Shown: piece after piece, positions 38,285-41,919 of the stretch
Layout: each line of letters begins with the position of its first letter
Position numbering within the stretch: the stretch's first letter is position 1
NCBI GenBank assembly: GCA_020052935.1
Contig: JAGVOD010000074.1
Location: 1-41,919, forward strand
Length of the DNA stretch: 41,919 nucleotides
Source of the DNA: an archaeon
GTDB taxonomy: Archaea; Nanobdellota; Nanobdellia; Woesearchaeales; UBA11576
Reading direction: 5' to 3'
Position numbers and translations under genes: made by a program
The notes under the pieces: generated by a model
Database searches by the model: none
What the model was told of the DNA's origin: nothing
The model's input: only the letters and a program-made list of their open reading frames with translations

Positions 38285-38401
38285 ATGCACTACGTCATCG
38301 CCCCGTCTTTGCAGCATACGGGGAAGCCATCCTTCGGTTTGGTCTTCTCCAACATAGCTTTTGCTCTCTTGGATGATAAAAATAGGAGGTCAGGAGAATA
38401 A
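38285..38401 (+). CDS. Possible 38-residue upstream ORF
   Basis: ATG 38285 opens MHYVIAPSLQHTGKPSFGLVF and on, and its TAA shares a base with ATG 38401 (TAATG). A TTTTAAGG A-box-like sequence lies about 25 bases before it. The frame overlaps the ribosome site of the next gene. It could be a small coupled leader or chance. Confidence 0.3.
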   Translation: MHYVIAPSLQHTGKPSFGLVFSNIAFALLDDKNRRSGE

Positions 38402-39012
38402 TGCCCCAGAACCTTATCGTGATGTGTGGCATTTCGTGCTCTGGCAAGAGCACTGCTGCCAGGAAGCTTCAGGAGGCGTTAGGCATTGAGTTGATTTCTA
38501 CAGACATGCACAGGAAGAACTCTGACTTAAACAAGGTAAGCCTTGACCGCAATCCGTTGGAGAGATTTGTGGTGTATTACGAGGCGCTGAAGAATGTAGA
38601 GGATATTCTCGCGCAGGGAAGTGACGTAATCATTGATGGTACGTTTATCCTTCGCCTTCTCCGCCAAGGCGCTTACTATTCTGCATACAGCACTGGCTCG
38701 AATGCTTATGTCGTGCATTGCGTGTGCAATGATTATGGTCTCATCCAGCAGAGGTATGGTCATAGGAAGAGGAATAATACGATGTTTGAGGCGTGGTCGA
38801 AGATTGAGGGCCACAATGTGAAGTTCAGGGAGTTTGAGGATTTAGACAGGGAAGTGCTGCCTGACGGCAGGCCCGTGCCTATTGTCCGTAATGATACAGG
38901 GAAGTCGAAAGCGGATGTTCTTTACTCTGACGGCAGCGAGACTATAGATTTGATTGTTGATACTTTGAACAAGCCTGAGATGCTTTACTTGGCAGAGGTC
39001 GAGCATGGATAA
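38401..39012 (+). CDS. P-loop kinase (AAA_33/Kti12-like), first of a tandem pair
   Basis: 203 residues with Walker A GISCSGKST (10-18), the acidic DVIIDGTF (about 76-83) and RYGHRKRNNTMFEAW, a lid with Arg/Lys residues. This is the polynucleotide kinase / zeta-like / Kti12-like group that phosphorylates small molecules, nucleic acid ends or RNA-linked substrates. GGAGGT lies upstream. It shares about half of its residues with the next gene, which it overlaps by 8 bases. Confidence 0.85.
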   Translation: MPQNLIVMCGISCSGKSTAARKLQEALGIELISTDMHRKNSDLNKVSLDRNPLERFVVYYEALKNVEDILAQGSDVIIDGTFILRLLRQGAYYSAYSTGSNAYVVHCVCNDYGLIQQRYGHRKRNNTMFEAWSKIEGHNVKFREFEDLDREVLPDGRPVPIVRNDTGKSKADVLYSDGSETIDLIVDTLNKPEMLYLAEVEHG

Positions 39013-39631
39013 GAGCCTGTTGATCACCTGTGGGCTGCAATGCTCAGGCAAGAGCACGCTTACAGGTAGATTGGGCAGCGGTCTCGGCATTGAGACTGTT
39101 TCTTCGGATGCTGTCAGGGTCAAGCTCTTGGGCAATCCTAAGGTCATTGGCGCAAACCCTCTTGAAAGGTATCTTGTCTACTATCAAACTCTTGAAAATG
39201 CCAGACGCGTTCTTGACACTGGCCAGAGCGTCATTATTGACGGCACGTTCAGCAAGCGTTTGTTCCGTCAATCAGCCTATTTCCTGGCTGCTGAGTTGGA
39301 CGTTTCCATGTATGTCCTGCACTGCATATGCAACAATTACGGTCTTGTAAGGCAGAGGTATGAGCGTAGGTGCGAGCAGAAGCGTAACAACACCCACATA
39401 TTCGATGGCTGGGCAGAGATAGAGACATTCCACAGGACATACCAGGACTTCGAGCAGCTTGACCGCGAAGCCATGCCAGATGGAAGGCCAGTGCCTATAA
39501 TTCGCTATAACTCTGAAAAGGACAAAACTGAAATCGTTTATTCTGATGGAAGTGAGACGATAGAGACTATAGTGGGGGCAATAAATGGTGTTACCGCAGA
39601 AAGACGTTACCTGAAAGCGGTGGGTCAGTGA
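39005..39631 (+). CDS. P-loop kinase (AAA_33/Kti12-like), second of a tandem pair
   Basis: 208 residues: Walker A GLQCSGKST, SVIIDGTFSKRLFRQSAYF, RYERRCEQKRNNTHIFDGW, and the conserved DREAMPDGRPVPIIRYN that is also in the first copy (DREVLPDGRPVPIVRND). The lid carries a small insertion (RRCEQK). Both copies keep all motifs, so they are probably both active, either with different substrates or as a heterodimer. Confidence 0.85.
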   Translation: MDKSLLITCGLQCSGKSTLTGRLGSGLGIETVSSDAVRVKLLGNPKVIGANPLERYLVYYQTLENARRVLDTGQSVIIDGTFSKRLFRQSAYFLAAELDVSMYVLHCICNNYGLVRQRYERRCEQKRNNTHIFDGWAEIETFHRTYQDFEQLDREAMPDGRPVPIIRYNSEKDKTEIVYSDGSETIETIVGAINGVTAERRYLKAVGQ

Positions 39632-39732
39632 GGAGAAGAAATCGTCCAGAACACACCACGCAGTCTACTGTCAAACAGACAACAAGGTAAAGAAGTGATT
39701 AATAGTTACAGGCAAGTTTACAAACTAACCGT

Positions 39733-40659
39733 TTATTTTTTCAATATCTCTTCTATTTGAGCAACTATCTTTGGTTCATACGTTTTAAATCGCGCAAGTT
39801 CATCAGAATTGATTTCTATAAAACCAGGGCATCTCAATATAAGTATTATAGACATAGTGTTATAACTTTCTTTGAGGTATTGATACCATTTCATAAACTC
39901 TTCGGAATCAAAGTGAATATTTAGAATGGAACTTTTAACATCATTGCCGTGTTTATACGCTTTGTTTGGTCTATTATGAGTGTATTTAGACAATTCAAAA
40001 TAAAACATCTCAAGTTTTTTCTTGAACCCATATTTTGCATCATACTCGGACAAGTTTTGCTCTTTAAAAATCGCAGCAATGATCTCTTTAAAGTGAGGAA
40101 ACTTCTTGGTTGTCCCAGTATCTGGATTGGTATATGTCTCATGACCTAAGCTCCATTGACTATAAGCATTTGCTCTTTTACATTTCGCCTTTGGAGAACC
40201 AGAAAGCACCACCAACGTTTGTTGTACATTTCCAAATCTTCGTAACGCAACTTCTTTATCAGGTTTTACCCAATCAACAAAATTACCCTCTTTATCAACC
40301 CAATAGGATTTCAACATTTTAACATCTATTAAATCAAAATAAGTTCTTGTCAAAAAATCATCAAGAGCAGTTCTTAACTCAGAAATAGCACACCGATAAA
40401 ACCCGTGCGTAGCCAGAAATAGAGAAGTCTCAAAGATATTACTCACGTTAAAAAGCGCATCTGCTAAGATAGGTCTGAAATTCAACTTTCCAAAGTCGTT
40501 GAGCCAAAGATTAAAACTCGAACTGTAATCTTCAGCGGATACAGCAACAGTTCCATCAGAATCATGTCTGGTCACCCGTATAATGCCTGCCAATTCAGTA
40601 GTTGTTTTAGCATAAACAATATCTGTCCTCTCCTTAACCAGTTCAGTATATGTTGACAT
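39733..40659 (-). CDS. Unknown helical protein with a HEPN-like motif
   Basis: 308 residues, all-helical, AT-rich, own A-box near 40684-40695, leaderless or nearly so. It has ATHGFYRCAISELRTALDDFLTRTYFD near residue 85 and FELSKYTHNRPNKAY near 225. The SKYxHNR form resembles the end motif of HEPN-like abortive-infection proteins, where a helix with S/N-x-Y-x-H completes the RNase site. This is a guess from short motifs. It sits beside an Mrr-like nuclease gene on the same strand, which fits a defence role. Confidence 0.55.
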   Translation of the reverse strand: MSTYTELVKERTDIVYAKTTTELAGIIRVTRHDSDGTVAVSAEDYSSSFNLWLNDFGKLNFRPILADALFNVSNIFETSLFLATHGFYRCAISELRTALDDFLTRTYFDLIDVKMLKSYWVDKEGNFVDWVKPDKEVALRRFGNVQQTLVVLSGSPKAKCKRANAYSQWSLGHETYTNPDTGTTKKFPHFKEIIAAIFKEQNLSEYDAKYGFKKKLEMFYFELSKYTHNRPNKAYKHGNDVKSSILNIHFDSEEFMKWYQYLKESYNTMSIILILRCPGFIEINSDELARFKTYEPKIVAQIEEILKK

Positions 40660-40786
40660 AAACTCTCTACAAATAATGCCTATTAAAATACTTTCGCACG
40701 GTGATATGATTTAAATTCCAAAAAATCAGAAGTTTCAACACAAAGACAACGATATGTTTCCGTCAAGAACTATCATAATTTTGTTC

Positions 40787-41905
40787 TCATAACACATACT
40801 TTTCAACTGCGGCGTCTCCTTTAAAATCACCAAGTGTTAAAGGTCTTAATTTAGCTTGGTTGTATAATTGTTCGATGAGTTGCCCGTCAACCACTATTAC
40901 TCCCAAGCTTTGAGCACGATTACAAAAGTCGGCAGCACATTGTGAAGTGACTATGACAGGAATAACATCTATCAGGGGTTCTTTTATTTGCTCTTTCACA
41001 AGATTTGCTGTGGATGCTATTTTATCAATGATATCTCCCGCGGTTAAGGTGATTTTACAGTCGATGACCAGAAGGGTTCCAGATGTCTTTTCGTATGCAA
41101 GAATGTCTGCTGCGCCTATTTCTATATTTGAATCATCTTTGAATATATCATGCCCTGCAAGAAGCACCGTTTCGAATCCACCCAGTGTAAGCAGATTTCC
41201 AACAGCTGTCTCAAATGCAATCTGAGGGGCATCTTTCTTTTTAGACTTTTTTGGCGATTTAAGTGTGTGCAAAAGCGCATCATCTCTGAAGAACAGAGAG
41301 GCAGCGCGAAAAAGCGGAGAAGAAACAAACCCTGATTGCAGGAGCAATTCTTTGACATGTGAGTATTTGCGGTCAACCACTTCCCCCAGCACTGGATGCA
41401 GAAGGTTTAACTGAAAAGCATCAGAATCCGCAGATTCTTTCTGAATGGTTGGCAGAACCAATTTTGTTTTAGAATAATCCTCTTCTCCCGTGACAACATC
41501 ATATGAATAGTGGTCTTTGGCCTCATAATTTCTGCTTTTTAAAGTTACGGATAGCTTAAGAGGTCCCAGGTCTTTGTGGTGAACTACCGAGATTACCGGC
41601 AGATATTCTTCGTTAATCTTCACATCTGAAATTCGGGCATAAATTGGAACAGAGAAATACCACGTTGCCGTTCCATTACGTCCTTTGATTCCTAACTTAT
41701 GCCGGATAAAAGTCTCCAAATCAGTGTACCCGAATTTTTTAATGCATTTCTCAATTAGTTCGGTATCAGTATTTACTAATTTGGAAGGTGCAACTTCTTT
41801 AGGTTGGGACAAACCTGCCTGCCAAATAGGCCATTCCTCAGTAACATACTCGAAACCGCCATTATACCCGCCAAGGTCAATAACCTGGTTTAGAGTCACT
41901 TTCAT
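40787..41905 (-). CDS. Mrr-like restriction endonuclease-fold protein
   Basis: 372 residues. The N-terminal 220 residues are of unknown fold. The C-terminal PD-(D/E)xK domain begins with APQIAFETAVGNLLTLGGFETVLLAGHD and has GAADILAYEKTSGTLLVIDCKI, in which D (AAD) and D-C-K replace the usual D...ExK; VIPVIVTSQCAADFCNRAQSLGVIVVDG follows, as in Mrr-type restriction enzymes. The start is at ATG 41905, close to the window edge. Mrr proteins cleave modified foreign DNA; some relatives act in other defence systems. Confidence 0.82.
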   Translation of the reverse strand: MKVTLNQVIDLGGYNGGFEYVTEEWPIWQAGLSQPKEVAPSKLVNTDTELIEKCIKKFGYTDLETFIRHKLGIKGRNGTATWYFSVPIYARISDVKINEEYLPVISVVHHKDLGPLKLSVTLKSRNYEAKDHYSYDVVTGEEDYSKTKLVLPTIQKESADSDAFQLNLLHPVLGEVVDRKYSHVKELLLQSGFVSSPLFRAASLFFRDDALLHTLKSPKKSKKKDAPQIAFETAVGNLLTLGGFETVLLAGHDIFKDDSNIEIGAADILAYEKTSGTLLVIDCKITLTAGDIIDKIASTANLVKEQIKEPLIDVIPVIVTSQCAADFCNRAQSLGVIVVDGQLIEQLYNQAKLRPLTLGDFKGDAAVEKYVL

Positions 41906-41919
41906 ACTTCCCAGATAAA

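Overview
The window reads as chromosomal archaeal DNA, most likely from a DPANN archaeon (a Woesearchaeota/Pacearchaeota-like lineage; this rank is an inference from gene content). Evidence seen directly: A-box promoters of the TTTATAAA / TTTAAATA type about 25 bases upstream of many starts, several apparently leaderless transcripts, strong GGAGG / AGGTGA ribosome sites inside operons, an Ogg2-type DNA glycosylase, an archaeal-type TruD, a TrmB-family regulator, a free-standing archaeal ThrRS-type editing domain, and lipoproteins with archaeal-style lipoboxes and many N-glycosylation sequons.

Layout. 1-3170: a cut-off secreted repeat protein, two lipoproteins and a membrane-anchored OB-fold protein. 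3370-5600 (minus): an oxidative-stress operon, glutaredoxin-like protein, thioredoxin reductase, class I superoxide reductase and Ogg2. 5712-6851: a membrane-anchored winged-helix protein and an unknown protein. 6988-12806: a copper/redox island with an HMA chaperone, an HMA-TauE-cupredoxin fusion, CopA, a cupredoxin lipoprotein, small membrane proteins, a 47-residue rubredoxin-like protein, a ferredoxin-thioredoxin reductase-like protein and a hemerythrin-like protein. 12960-15068: an Asp-rich microprotein, TruD, and a RelB/RelE-type pair set among perfect hairpins. 15194-18824: a ribbon-helix-helix regulator plus Ser/Thr kinase, divergent from an archaeal ATPase with three palindromic operator-like sites between them. 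18826-21305: two methyltransferases and a zinc ribbon protein. 21595-21850: a probable structured non-coding RNA. 22014-25350: a HEPN/MNT toxin-antitoxin pair with three operator-like sites, an AT-rich lipoprotein/TrmB pair and an ArsR-SHOCT-DsrE operon.

25639-39631 looks like an integrated conjugation-type element: a ParB-like protein and a tyrosine recombinase between two copies of a 17-base direct repeat, then a long operon with a VirB2-like pilin, a glycosylated surface protein, a VirB6-like membrane protein, cysteine-rich and membrane cargo, and a PrgI-VirB4-nuclease fusion, followed by cargo (methyltransferase, editing domain, tandem P-loop kinases). 39733-41905 carries an unknown protein with a HEPN-like motif and an Mrr-like restriction endonuclease-fold protein, suggesting defence. 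No relaxase or VirD4 coupling protein is visible; the right end of the element is not in view.

The most unusual signal is a family of four dispersed, palindromic 116-174 base elements (1885-2000, 3209-3335, 14032-14160, 20094-20267). Their outer and inner arms differ in sequence from copy to copy but stay complementary within each copy, all four keep one unpaired C at the same place in the left arm, and they share a core like CCCCTACGGGG. One copy lies in frame inside truD (129 bases = 43 codons, no stop). I know of no described family with this layout.
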